Assembly: GCF_000720925.1 (NCBI RefSeq)
Contig: NZ_JOEE01000008.1
Location: 1-64,000 of the forward strand
DNA from: Phycicoccus jejuensis
Lineage (GTDB): Bacteria; Actinomycetota; Actinomycetes; Actinomycetales; Dermatophilaceae
Reading direction: 5' to 3'
Length of the DNA stretch: 64,000 bases
Part shown: positions 51,205-59,052 of the stretch, one piece after another
Numbering within the stretch: position 1 is the stretch's first letter
How the letters are laid out: each line of letters opens with the position of its first letter
Notes under the pieces: model-generated
The model's input: only the letters and a program-made list of their open reading frames with translations
Databases searched by the model: none
What the model was told of the DNA's origin: nothing
Position numbers and translations under genes: made by a program

Positions 51205-52827
51205 TCAGCCCGCGCGGGCCTGCGCGACGAGGTCGCGCCAGGTGAGCGTGGCCGTGCTCGTGCTCGACGCGGTGCCCACCGGCGACCCCCAGCGCAGCCG
51301 CCAGTCGGCCCGGTCCCCCTTGGAGTCGAAGACGTTGACGTGGTGCGCACCGTTGGCCGCGGCGTAGGCGACGGCGTCGCGGAGCGCTCGCGACTTCCGC
51401 GCGGGGTCCCGGACGTCCTCGAGGTAGCCGAGCTCGCTGACCGACCAGGGCGTGCCGTGGCGGGCGGCGAAGTCGCGGACGAACGACATGAGGTACTCGG
51501 GGCGCCGCCAGTCGACGCCGTCTGTGTAGCCCGCTGGGCAGCACGCGGTCTGCGTCGCGTGCGGGAGGGCGTACACGTCGGCCGAGACGAGGTCGACGTG
51601 GCCGCCGTCGCGGGCGTCCGTGGGCCACCAGTCGTCCGGGGTGCTGCTCCACATCCCCTTGAACGTGATGTTCATGAGGACGAGGGCGACCATCCGCTGC
51701 CCGCCGTCGGCGGCGTCCTGCTCGTCGACGATCCGCTTGAGGGCGAGCAGGCCGGCGCGGTACTGCGCGGCGTCGAAGAGACCGGCGCCGTAGTTCTCGG
51801 GCTCGTGGTAGACGGTGAGGACGATGTCCTTCGGGGTCGTCGCCACGAACGAGCGGACCTGCTCGACCACGGGGTCGGAGGGTGTCGAGAGCCGCTGGGG
51901 GAGGACCCGGAACGAGTACTCGAACCGCGCCCCCGGATGGGCCCGGTGGGCCGGGGTGTCCTGCCAGCGCGCGTAGCCGAAGCCGGAGTCGAACTCGCGG
52001 TACATGTCGACCGGCCCGACGGCCGCGTCGAACCACGGCCAGCTGCTCGAGGCGGCGCCGAGGAGCAGGCGGTCGGTGGGCGGGCCGTCGCCCGGCCCGC
52101 CGTCGCCCGGCAGCAGCAGCAGGGTCCATGCCAAGGCGGTCGTGGCGGGCGTCGAGGTGGCCGACGCACCGGCCAGCGGCCCGCTCGGCACGTCCGCGCG
52201 GTCGACCAGCAGCGCCGAGAAGCGCCCGCTGCCGGTCCCGATGGCCGTGTCCCGGGTCGTCGCCGAGGCCGGTCCGTCCCACCCCGTCGTCGTCGAGGAC
52301 CGGTCGGCCCAGTACGAGACGGCCGTCTCGCCGCCGCCGGCCTGCACCGAGGGTGCGGGGTGCGAGGGTGACGCCGAGGTCTCGACGGAGCCGACCGCGG
52401 TGACCGTCCCGTCCGCAGCGACGCCGCGCCAGACGCCGAGGGTGAGGACCGCCTTGGCGTAGGTCGTGGTGTCGAACCGCACCCGGGCCCCGGCCTCGCC
52501 GCCCCCCGCCGTGCGCCGGTAGACCGTGGACGTGACGGAGGCGGTGCCGGTCGTCGCGACGGTCGTCCAGCCCGAGAGCCCCGTCGGCCCCGTCCACCGG
52601 ACGCTCGTGGCCCGCGTGAGGACGAGCAGCATCGTGTCGCCGGCCCGGGTGCCCGCGGGGACGACGACCTCCTTGGCGCGCTGGGCCTGCGGCGCCGAGT
52701 GCGACGCGCCGACGAACGTCACGCCGGTGGCGGCCTCCGCCCGCCCGGGGACGAGGAACGAGGCCAGGAGCGCGACGAGCACGCCGAGCACCGCCGGACC
52801 GCGACGAGCACCCTGTCGGAGCCCCAT
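51205..52827 (-). CDS. Secreted glycosidase-like protein (clan GH-A-type barrel with N-terminal beta domain)
   Basis: A 540-residue exported protein. The signal peptide (PAVLGVLVALLASFLVPGRA, then EA-AT) is clear. A beta-sandwich domain of about 190 residues starts at TGVTFVGASHSAPQAQRAKE, of a type common in secreted actinobacterial proteins. The C-terminal part (from about 220) reads as a TIM barrel: IVLTVYHEPENYG holds a candidate acid/base Glu in HEPE, and WSVSELGYLEDV a candidate nucleophile Glu, the usual clan GH-A spacing. The substrate may be a beta-mannan or other polysaccharide; this is inferred. ATG 52827 has GGGAGG 7 nt upstream. Its stop is 6 bp from the converging acyltransferase stop. 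Confidence 0.75.
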   Translation of the reverse strand: MGLRQGARRGPAVLGVLVALLASFLVPGRAEAATGVTFVGASHSAPQAQRAKEVVVPAGTRAGDTMLLVLTRATSVRWTGPTGLSGWTTVATTGTASVTSTVYRRTAGGGEAGARVRFDTTTYAKAVLTLGVWRGVAADGTVTAVGSVETSASPSHPAPSVQAGGGETAVSYWADRSSTTTGWDGPASATTRDTAIGTGSGRFSALLVDRADVPSGPLAGASATSTPATTALAWTLLLLPGDGGPGDGPPTDRLLLGAASSSWPWFDAAVGPVDMYREFDSGFGYARWQDTPAHRAHPGARFEYSFRVLPQRLSTPSDPVVEQVRSFVATTPKDIVLTVYHEPENYGAGLFDAAQYRAGLLALKRIVDEQDAADGGQRMVALVLMNITFKGMWSSTPDDWWPTDARDGGHVDLVSADVYALPHATQTACCPAGYTDGVDWRRPEYLMSFVRDFAARHGTPWSVSELGYLEDVRDPARKSRALRDAVAYAAANGAHHVNVFDSKGDRADWRLRWGSPVGTASSTSTATLTWRDLVAQARAG

Positions 52828-52971
52828 GGTCACACCTCCCACCCCTGGACCCGCCGGCCCGGCCGACGGTGGATGAGAGTGTGCCCGTCGGCGGGGTGCC
52901 TGTCACCCCCCGGACGGACGGGTGGGCCGAGCGGCGTCGCCTGCGCCGCACGTCACGGCACAATGGGCGCC

Positions 52972-53562
52972 ATGACCAGCGCCCACCACGCTCCCGCCCT
53001 CCCGGCGGACCTCATCGCCTCCATCGACCGGGCCGGCTACTTCCCGGCCCTCGTCGCGGACGTCGTCTCCGCGGCCCTCGGGAGCGAGCGCATCGACAAC
53101 CACCTCGTGCACCTCGAGACGACGTTCGACCGCGACGTCGTCCGGCGGCACATCACGGTGCTGGTCCTCACGCCGACCCGGCTGCTCATCGCGCACGCCG
53201 ACGACCACGCCGACGAGCCGCCGGCGCCGCAGGAGGTCGCGACGGCCACGACGGAGTCCATCCCGCTGTCGGCGGTCAAGGGCGTCATGCTCACCCACGT
53301 CGTCGAGAAGCCCGAGTCGTACGTGCCCGGCACGCTCGGCCGCGAGGTGACGCTGACCCTCGGCTGGGGCACCGTGGCCCGCATCGACATGGTGCCGGCC
53401 GCGTGCAGCGACCCCGACTGCGACGCCGACCACGGCTACGAGGGGACCATCACCGGCGACGACATCGCGCTGCGCATCTCGGCCGCGGCCGACGGCGACG
53501 ACAAGCTGCAGCGGGCGCTGGCCTTCGCCCGCGACCTGTCCGGCGCCATCGGGCAGCGCTGA
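52972..53562 (+). CDS. DUF5998-family protein
   Basis: A 196-residue soluble protein of the DUF5998 family, conserved in actinobacteria. It starts LPADLIASIDRAGYFPALVA, has VLVLTPTRLLIAHADDHADE and a late CSDPDCDADHGYEGTITGDD segment with paired Cys and acidic residues that could bind metal. Function unknown. ATG 52972 has CACAAT ending 7 nt upstream. It is followed after 2 bp by the phosphatase-like gene and then tdk, an arrangement seen in other actinomycetes. Confidence 0.82.
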   Translation: MTSAHHAPALPADLIASIDRAGYFPALVADVVSAALGSERIDNHLVHLETTFDRDVVRRHITVLVLTPTRLLIAHADDHADEPPAPQEVATATTESIPLSAVKGVMLTHVVEKPESYVPGTLGREVTLTLGWGTVARIDMVPAACSDPDCDADHGYEGTITGDDIALRISAAADGDDKLQRALAFARDLSGAIGQR

Positions 53563-53564
53563 GC

Positions 53565-54698
53565 GTGCTGCTCCCCGCCGCGCCCGACTACGCCTCCGGC
53601 AGCCTCGCCGACGTCCTCCCGAGCGTGTGCGCGTCGCTCGGCGTGCCGGGAGCGGTCGGCGGGCTGGGGCTGGCCCCGGCGCGGCGGGCCGTCGTCGTCC
53701 TCGTCGACGGGCTCGGGGCGGCGCAGCTCGCGCGGCGGCTCGGGCACGCCCCGTGGTTCCGGTCGCTCGCGGGCTCGACGCGGCGGGTGCCGGCCGGCTT
53801 CCCGTCGACCACCGCGACCTCGATGGGCACGTTCGGCACCGGCGCGACGTCGGGCGCGCACGGGATGCTCGGGTACGAGGTGATGGTGCCGGGGGAGGAC
53901 CGCGTCTTCAACGAGCTGTCGTGGGAGGACGGCCCGGTACCGGAGCGCTGGCAGAGCCTGCCCACGTGGTTCGAGCGGGCCGAGGCCGACGGGGTCGCGG
54001 TGACCCGCATCGGCCCGGCGTTCTTCGACGGCTCGGGCCTCACGCAGGCCGCGCTGCGCGGCGGCCGGTTCCGGGCCGCCGACGCGCTCCCTGCCCGGGT
54101 CGACGCCGCCCTGGCCGCCGTGCGCTCGGCACCCCGCTCGCTCGTCTACCTCTACTGGGGCGAGGTCGACAAGCTCGGCCACGTCCACGGGCCCGAGTCC
54201 TTCGAGTGGACGACCGAGCTCGAGGCCGTCGACCGCGAGCTCTCGCGCCTCGCGGCCCGGCTGCCCGACGACACCTCCCTCACCGTCACCGCGGACCACG
54301 GGATGGTCCTCTGCCCGCAGGAGACCCGCCTCGACGTCGCCCGCGAGCCCGGGATGCTCGACGGCGTGCACCTGCTGGGCGGGGAGCCGCGCGCGACCCA
54401 CGTCTACTGCCGCCCCGGGGCCGCCGTCGACGTCGCCGCCGCGTGGTCGGCGTGGCTGGGGGAGCGCGCGAGCGTCGTCCACCGCGCTGACGCCGTGGCC
54501 GCGGGGTGGTTCGGGACGGTCGACCCGGCGCACCTGCCCCGCATCGGCGACCTCGTCGTCGTCGCGCACGACGACTTCTGCCTCGTCGACTCCGCGCGGA
54601 TGCGCCCGCAGCTGCTCGCGCTCGCGGGGATGCACGGGGCGCTGACCGCCGAGGAGCTCGACGTGCCGGTGGTCCACGCGCCGGCCCGCGTCGCCTAG
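53565..54698 (+). CDS. Alkaline-phosphatase-superfamily phosphodiesterase/nucleotide pyrophosphatase
   Basis: A 377-residue member of the alkaline phosphatase superfamily. The metal/nucleophile region is AVVVLVDGLGAAQL followed by FPSTTATSMGTFGTGATSGA, with Thr as the likely nucleophile. Later metal ligands are in YLYWGEVDKLGHVHGP (Asp, His) and TVTADHGMVLCPQ (Asp-His). It resembles nucleotide pyrophosphatase/phosphodiesterases; the substrate is unknown. GTG 53565 starts 2 bp after DUF5998. There is no signal peptide, so it is probably cytoplasmic. Its stop lies 11 bp before tdk, and the tdk -10 overlaps the stop codon. Confidence 0.85.
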   Translation: MLLPAAPDYASGSLADVLPSVCASLGVPGAVGGLGLAPARRAVVVLVDGLGAAQLARRLGHAPWFRSLAGSTRRVPAGFPSTTATSMGTFGTGATSGAHGMLGYEVMVPGEDRVFNELSWEDGPVPERWQSLPTWFERAEADGVAVTRIGPAFFDGSGLTQAALRGGRFRAADALPARVDAALAAVRSAPRSLVYLYWGEVDKLGHVHGPESFEWTTELEAVDRELSRLAARLPDDTSLTVTADHGMVLCPQETRLDVAREPGMLDGVHLLGGEPRATHVYCRPGAAVDVAAAWSAWLGERASVVHRADAVAAGWFGTVDPAHLPRIGDLVVVAHDDFCLVDSARMRPQLLALAGMHGALTAEELDVPVVHAPARVA

Positions 54699-54701
54699 GG
54701 T
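54696..54701 (+). promoter_or_regulatory. Candidate -10 (TAGGGT) for leaderless tdk
   Basis: TAGGGT ends 8 nt before GTG 54710; its TAG is also the stop codon of the preceding gene. Confidence 0.45.
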
Positions 54702-54709
54702 GTTCGCCC

Positions 54710-55387
54710 GTGGCGGATCTGGTGTTCTTCTCGGGGACGATGGACTGCGGCAAGTCGACGCTTGCCCTGCAGATCGACCACAACCAGCGCGCCCGCGACC
54801 GGCAGGGCATCATCTTCACGAAGCTGGACCGGGCGGGGGAGTCGGTGCTGTCCTCGCGCCTCGGGCTCGAGACGAGCGCCGTCGAGGTCGGTGACGACCT
54901 CGACTTCTGGGACGTCGTCGTCGAGCGGCTGACGGCCGGTGGGCGGGTCGACTACGTCATCTGCGACGAGGCGCAGTTCTACACCCCGCGCCAGGTCGAG
55001 CAGCTGGCCCGGCTCGTCGACGAGCTCGGGATCGCGGTGACGGCGTTCGGCATCACCGCCGACTTCCGGACCGAGCTCTTCCCGGGCTCGCGCCGCTTCA
55101 TCGAGCTCGCGGACCGGGTCGAGGTGCTCCAGGTCGAGGCGCTCTGCTGGTGCGGGCGCCGGGCCACGCACAACGCGCGCATCGTCGACGGCGTCATGGT
55201 CGTCGAGGGCGCGCAGGTCGTCGTCGGCGACACCGCGGCCGCGAGCGAGGGGCTCGTCGAGTACGAGGTGCTGTGCCGCCGCCACCACATGCGCCGGATG
55301 AACAGCCACGCGGCCCGGCAGGCGTCGCCCACCCCCGACACGCTCCCGTTCGACCTCGACGCCTGCCCGGTCCCGCCACCCGCCTGA
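54710..55387 (+). CDS. tdk: Thymidine kinase
   Basis: A 225-residue type II thymidine kinase, phosphorylating thymidine in the salvage pathway. The P-loop is FFSGTMDCGKST; the Mg-binding/Walker B region is VICDEAQFYTPRQVEQLARL, with Glu as the likely catalytic base; the lasso-domain zinc site is CWCGRRATHNAR, with a later CRRHH pair. GTG 54710 matches the family start (MADLVFFSG). The C-terminal 30 residues are extra and Pro-rich. A 419-bp repeat-filled region follows. Confidence 0.9.
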   Translation: MADLVFFSGTMDCGKSTLALQIDHNQRARDRQGIIFTKLDRAGESVLSSRLGLETSAVEVGDDLDFWDVVVERLTAGGRVDYVICDEAQFYTPRQVEQLARLVDELGIAVTAFGITADFRTELFPGSRRFIELADRVEVLQVEALCWCGRRATHNARIVDGVMVVEGAQVVVGDTAAASEGLVEYEVLCRRHHMRRMNSHAARQASPTPDTLPFDLDACPVPPPA

Positions 55388-55420
55388 CCGCGCCGGCCCC
55401 ACCTGCCCCTCGCGCCTCAA

Positions 55421-55481
55421 CATTTCGGGGTCACCCCGAAATGTCCACGAGACACGAGCTCGGAGCCGGGGTCTCGCGGAC
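55421..55481 (+). repeat. Two-hairpin repeat element, copy 2
   Basis: Hairpin 1 CATTTCGGGG (55421-55430), TCA, CCCCGAAATG (55434-55443) is identical to copy 1. Hairpin 2 is GTCCACGAGAC (55443-55453), a 17-nt loop ending GAGCCGGG, and GTCTCGCGGAC (55471-55481). Relative to copy 1 at 45240, one G-C pair in stem 2 is an A-T pair, i.e. a compensated change. It lies 33 bp after the tdk stop. Confidence 0.8.
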
Positions 55482-55564
55482 GAACCGGGGTCTCGCCGTG
55501 CCGGGTAGGTCTCGCAATGCCGAGGTGGACTTGCCGTGTCGGCGTGGTCTCGCGGTGCCGGGGT
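55470..55564 (+). repeat. 19-bp tandem repeat, five units
   Basis: Exact 19-bp period: units start at 55470, 55489, 55508, 55527 and 55546, with a consensus close to GGTCTCGCxGTGCCGgggT. The first unit begins inside the right arm of the hairpin element; a decayed sixth unit may run to about 55583. Confidence 0.75.
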
Positions 55565-55628
55565 GTCATGGCGGGTCGGCGAGGCGAGGCAGGGGCGACA
55601 GAGCGAGGTCAAGTGGTCCAGCTGGGTG

Positions 55629-55796
55629 GAGGTATTCCGTTGATGCTGGAGAGCGGCCGGATACCTCGAACCGTTGGAGCGTCGTTGCATCGAGGTGAAA
55701 CGCGACCGCGAGAGGGTCCGGTTTCACCTCGAACCGCCGGGAGCCGTGCTGGGTCGAGGTGAAACCCGACCGCGAGAGGGTCCTCTTTCACCTCGA
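55629..55796 (+). repeat. Three ~64-bp tandem hairpin units
   Basis: Unit A: GAGGTAT (55629-55635) with ATACCTC (55661-55667). Unit B: TCGAGGTGAAAC (55690-55701) with GTTTCACCTCGA (55721-55732), a perfect 12 bp. Unit C: TCGAGGTGAAA (55754-55764) with TTTCACCTCGA (55786-55796). The loops of B and C share GACCGCGAGAGGGTCC with an inner GACC/GGTC pairing. Each unit is followed by CGAACCG. Unit C ends 11 bp from the sepH stop and could terminate it. Confidence 0.8.
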
Positions 55797-55806
55797 ACCG
55801 CCGGGG

Positions 55807-56949
55807 TCAGGAGGGGCCGGAGCCCTTCGTGCCGAAGACGATGTCGTCCCAGCTCGGGACGCTCGGACGGCCCTTGCGGCCGGCCGACGGACGCGCCGAG
55901 GCGGCCGGCGACTCCGCGGGATCGGGCTGCGGCGTCGCGGGCTCGGGAGCGGGGGAGACCGGTGCCTCGCGGACGGCGCGCTCGGCCTCGGCCTCCTCGC
56001 GGGCGTCGTCCTCGGGCCAGCCGCCGACGAGCGCGGTCGACGTCGTCGGCTCCTCGAGGTGCTCCTGGACCGGCTTGCGGGCGCGGGCGGCGGGCGGCGG
56101 CGGCGCGAGGACCGGGTCCTGGGTCAGCTCCTCGATGGGCAGCGCGTCGGGGCGGCCGTCGTCCTCGCCGGGCGTGTGCGTCGGGGAGGTGCGCCGCTTC
56201 GAGCGCCGGCCCCGCGCGCTGTGCTCGCGCATCGCGGCCATGAGGTCGATCGGCTCGTGCGGCTCGCGGGCCCGCGGTGCGGATGACCCGCCCGCGCGCT
56301 CGATGCCGCCGTCGGCGTCGACGTCGTAGACATCGAGGTCGCCCGGGGTGGGCGCGCGGTGAGGGGCGGGCAGCAGGCCGGACGTCGTGTCCTCGCTCAG
56401 CCAGCGCGCCTCGTCGTTGGTCGGGGTGACGGAGCCGCCGAGCGGCTCGTACAGCCAGGTGGCGGTGCGGCGGCGCCCACCGGCGGCGAAGACCATCGAG
56501 ACCTGCCAGACGCCCTCGTCGTCACGGGCGGAGTCCCACTCGACGTCGTCGCGGTCGACGTCGCGGTCGCGCAGGCGCTCGGCGACGCGCTCCTCGAGGG
56601 TCACCGGGGCCGGGCCACGGGTGCCGACGGCGCAGCGGCGGGCGACGCGGGCGACGTGCTCGCGCTCGGCGAGGATCGGGCCCTCGAAGCGGTGCACCTT
56701 CTCGACCGGCCAGCCCGAGCGCTCGGCGACCTCCTCGGCGGACAGGCCGCGCCGGATGAGCGCCTGCACCTCGCGCGGGCGCATCCCGCCGGACATCTCG
56801 ATCTGGAGCTGCCCGAGCCGGGGCCGGTCGCGCCGGGCGGCGGCACGCAGCGGCTCGTCGAGCGGCAGCCGGTAGCGACCACCGTCGGCGTCCGCGAGCA
56901 GGAGGTGCTGACCGTCCTCGTGGACGCCGATGAGGCGAAGGTCCTGCAT
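55807..56949 (-). CDS. sepH: Septation protein SepH
   Basis: A 380-residue SepH (DUF3071) protein, which in Streptomyces and mycobacteria binds FtsZ and promotes Z-ring assembly (established for the family). The conserved N-terminal domain (about 1-170) starts MQDLRLIGVHEDGQHLLLAD and contains a helix-turn-helix-like region (SGGMRPREVQALIRRGLSAE, then EVAERSGWPVEKVHRFEGPI). A long disordered, Pro/Glu/Arg-rich linker (about 180-365) leads to the short conserved C-terminus RPSVPSWDDIVFGTK. ATG 56949 has GGGAG 7 nt upstream. It is divergent from hemH. Confidence 0.9.
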   Translation of the reverse strand: MQDLRLIGVHEDGQHLLLADADGGRYRLPLDEPLRAAARRDRPRLGQLQIEMSGGMRPREVQALIRRGLSAEEVAERSGWPVEKVHRFEGPILAEREHVARVARRCAVGTRGPAPVTLEERVAERLRDRDVDRDDVEWDSARDDEGVWQVSMVFAAGGRRRTATWLYEPLGGSVTPTNDEARWLSEDTTSGLLPAPHRAPTPGDLDVYDVDADGGIERAGGSSAPRAREPHEPIDLMAAMREHSARGRRSKRRTSPTHTPGEDDGRPDALPIEELTQDPVLAPPPPAARARKPVQEHLEEPTTSTALVGGWPEDDAREEAEAERAVREAPVSPAPEPATPQPDPAESPAASARPSAGRKGRPSVPSWDDIVFGTKGSGPS

Positions 56950-57045
56950 GTCCGTACTCCCGGGTCGCTGGTCGTCAGGATGACGATGCCACCCTCGCGC
57001 ATGTCGAGGGTGGAGCCCACGCCGGGTGTCCGTCGATTGCCCCGA

Positions 57046-57051
57046 TAACCT
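57046..57051 (+). promoter_or_regulatory. Candidate -10 (TAACCT) for leaderless hemH
   Basis: TAACCT ends 6 nt before ATG 57058. Confidence 0.45.
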
Positions 57052-57057
57052 CGTGCC

Positions 57058-58164
57058 ATGACCGCTGCGACCGGCGACCTCGCCCCCTACGACGTCGTCC
57101 TGCTGGGCTCCTTCGGCGGCCCCGAGTCCGAGGACGAGGTGATGCCGTTCCTCCGCCGGGTGACCGCCGGCCGCAACATCCCCGACGAGCGCCTCGTCGC
57201 CGTCGGCGAGCACTACTACGCGCGGGGCGGCCGCAGCCCGATCAACGACCTCAACCGCGACCTCCTCGCCCGGCTGCGCGCCGAGCTCGAGCGCCGCGGC
57301 CTCGACGTCCCCGTCGTCTGGGGCAACCGCAACTCCGAGCCGTTCTTCGCCGACGCCCTCCACGAGGCCCTCGACGGCGGCGCGACCCGGGTCGTCTCGC
57401 TCTTCACGAGCGCCTACTCCTGCTACTCCTCGTGCCGGCAGTACCGCGAGGACCTCGCGAGCGCGATGGAGCAGGTCGGCCCGGCCGGTGACGGGCTCGC
57501 CGTCGACAAGGTGCGCCAGTACGTCCACCACCCGCGGCTCGGCGCCGCGTGGGCGCGGGCGCTCGCCACGGCGCTGCGCGGCCTCGACGACCCGTCCGCC
57601 GCGCGCATCCTCTACGTGACGCACTCGATCCCGCTCGCGATGGACGACACCTCCGGGCCGGGCGACGGCGAGGGCAACCTCTACACCGACCAGCACCTGC
57701 GCCTCGGCCGGCGCCTCGACGAGGTCGTCGGCGCCGAGCTCGGCGTGGAGCTGCGTGGCGAGCTCGTCTTCTGCTCGCGCTCCGGGCCGCCGAGCCAGCC
57801 GTGGCTCGAGCCCGACGTCAACGACCGCATCGAGGAGCTCGCCGCCGAGTCGAGCGCCCCGGTCGTCTGCGTCCCCATCGGCTTCGTCTCCGACCACATG
57901 GAGGTCGTCCACGACCTCGACACCGAGGCCGCCGAGACCGCCGAGCGAGTTGGGGTGCCCTTCGTGCGGGTGCCCACGCCGCACGCCGACGACGAGTTCG
58001 TCGAGGGCCTCGTCGACCTCCTCCTCGAGCGCGCGGCCGAGGCGCGCGGCGAGGTCGTCGTCCCCGAGTCCTGGCTGCCCGGTGACGTCCGGCCGTCGAC
58101 GTGCGCGCCCGGCTGCTGCCCGAACCTGCGGATGGCCAAGCCGGCCCTGTGCGGCAGCGACTGA
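57058..58164 (+). CDS. hemH: Ferrochelatase (coproporphyrin III type, CpfC)
   Basis: A 368-residue ferrochelatase. Motifs include VLLGSFGGPESEDEVMPFLR, HYYARGGRSPIN, SLFTSAYSCYSSCRQYRED, ILYVTHSIPLAMDD, and VCVPIGFVSDHMEVVHDLDT with the catalytic Glu region. The C-terminal CAPGCCPN and a later ALCG supply cysteines matching the [2Fe-2S] cluster seen in actinobacterial enzymes. In actinobacteria this enzyme inserts iron into coproporphyrin III in the coproporphyrin-dependent haem pathway (established for the class). Its stop overlaps the suhB start by one base (TGATG), so the genes are coupled. Confidence 0.9.
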   Translation: MTAATGDLAPYDVVLLGSFGGPESEDEVMPFLRRVTAGRNIPDERLVAVGEHYYARGGRSPINDLNRDLLARLRAELERRGLDVPVVWGNRNSEPFFADALHEALDGGATRVVSLFTSAYSCYSSCRQYREDLASAMEQVGPAGDGLAVDKVRQYVHHPRLGAAWARALATALRGLDDPSAARILYVTHSIPLAMDDTSGPGDGEGNLYTDQHLRLGRRLDEVVGAELGVELRGELVFCSRSGPPSQPWLEPDVNDRIEELAAESSAPVVCVPIGFVSDHMEVVHDLDTEAAETAERVGVPFVRVPTPHADDEFVEGLVDLLLERAAEARGEVVVPESWLPGDVRPSTCAPGCCPNLRMAKPALCGSD

Positions 58165-59030
58165 TGCTCCCCGACGTCCCCGCCGGGCTCGACCTCGCGC
58201 AGCTCGAGGACGTCGCCTGCCGCGTGGCCCGCGAGGCCGGGCGGCTCGTGCGCGACGAGCGCCCCGACGACCTCGGCTTCAGCACGAAGTCGACGGGCAC
58301 CGACGTCGTGACCGAGATGGACCAGCGCAGCCAGGAGCTGTTGCTGCACCGGCTCGGCGCGCTGCGCCCGGACGACGCCGTGCTCGGCGAGGAGGAGGGC
58401 GGCCGCGAGGGGACGAGCGGGGTCACGTGGGTCGTCGACCCCATCGACGGGACGACGAACTACCTCTACGGGGTGCCGGCGTACGCGGTGTCGGTCGCGG
58501 CCGTCGTCGGCGACCCGACCCGGCCCGGGCACTGGCGCAGCGTCGCGGGCGCGGTGCTCGACCCCGAGCGCGCCGAGCTGCACCACGCCCGCCTCGGTGG
58601 CGGCGCCTGGCTGACGACGGCCGCCGGCACCCGCCGCCTGCGCGCCCGTGGCACGACCGACCTCGCGCTCGCGCTCGTCGGCACCGGCTTCGGGTACGAC
58701 GCCGCCGTGCGCGCCCGGCAGGCGGCCGTCCTGGCCGAGGTCCTCCCGCGGGTGCGCGACGTCCGCCGGCACGGCAGCGCGGCCCTCGACCTGTGCGCCG
58801 TCGCGACCGGTCGGCTCGACGGCTACTACGAGAGCGGGCTCAACGCCTGGGACCGCGCCGCCGGCGAGCTCGTCGCCCGCGAGGCCGGCGCGGTCGTCGG
58901 CGGGAGCGTCGACGACGTCGCCTCGCGCGACCTCACGTGGGCCGCGGCGCCGGGCCTCGCGGACGCCCTCGCGGCCCTCGTCCGGCCCCTCACGACCGAG
59001 CACGTCGGGAGCCTCGGGCAGCCCGGCTGA
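58164..59030 (+). CDS. suhB: Inositol monophosphatase family protein (SuhB-like)
   Basis: A 288-residue Li-sensitive phosphatase-fold enzyme. Metal-binding motifs: STGTDVVTEMDQRS, VLGEEEGG, the signature WVVDPIDGTTNYLYG, and the C-terminal NAWDRAAGELVAREAGAVVG. It probably dephosphorylates inositol-1-phosphate for phosphatidylinositol lipids or a related substrate. ATG 58164 overlaps the hemH stop. A 6-bp stem-loop follows the stop. Its place beside DUF4193 and dut matches Rv2701c in mycobacteria, from memory. Confidence 0.88.
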   Translation: MLPDVPAGLDLAQLEDVACRVAREAGRLVRDERPDDLGFSTKSTGTDVVTEMDQRSQELLLHRLGALRPDDAVLGEEEGGREGTSGVTWVVDPIDGTTNYLYGVPAYAVSVAAVVGDPTRPGHWRSVAGAVLDPERAELHHARLGGGAWLTTAAGTRRLRARGTTDLALALVGTGFGYDAAVRARQAAVLAEVLPRVRDVRRHGSAALDLCAVATGRLDGYYESGLNAWDRAAGELVAREAGAVVGGSVDDVASRDLTWAAAPGLADALAALVRPLTTEHVGSLGQPG

Positions 59031-59036
59031 CCGGGC

Positions 59037-59052
59037 GCAGGGACGACCCTGC
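59037..59052 (+). terminator. Short stem-loop after suhB
   Basis: GCAGGG (59037-59042) and CCCTGC (59047-59052) with an ACGA loop, flanked by outer CCGGG/ACCGGG segments that could extend it. There is no T tract. Confidence 0.45.

Larger units (their letters stand above)
55388..55806 (+). other. 419-bp intergenic region filled with three kinds of repeat
   Basis: Between tdk and sepH (converging). In order it holds the two-hairpin element (55421-55481), five or six 19-bp tandem units (55470-55564 or further), about 65 bp of unremarkable DNA, and three ~64-bp hairpin units (55629-55796). No coding sequence is supportable; the apparent frames across it are GC-rich artefacts. Confidence 0.8.

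Noticed and set aside
55150-55762. Open frames running through the repeat region after tdk
   Set aside because: They consist of repeat-derived low-complexity sequence and have no ribosome-binding site or homologous look.
55629-55796. Repeat-spacer array resembling CRISPR
   Set aside because: Only three units, the repeats are palindromic with conserved loops rather than unique spacers, and no cas genes are present.
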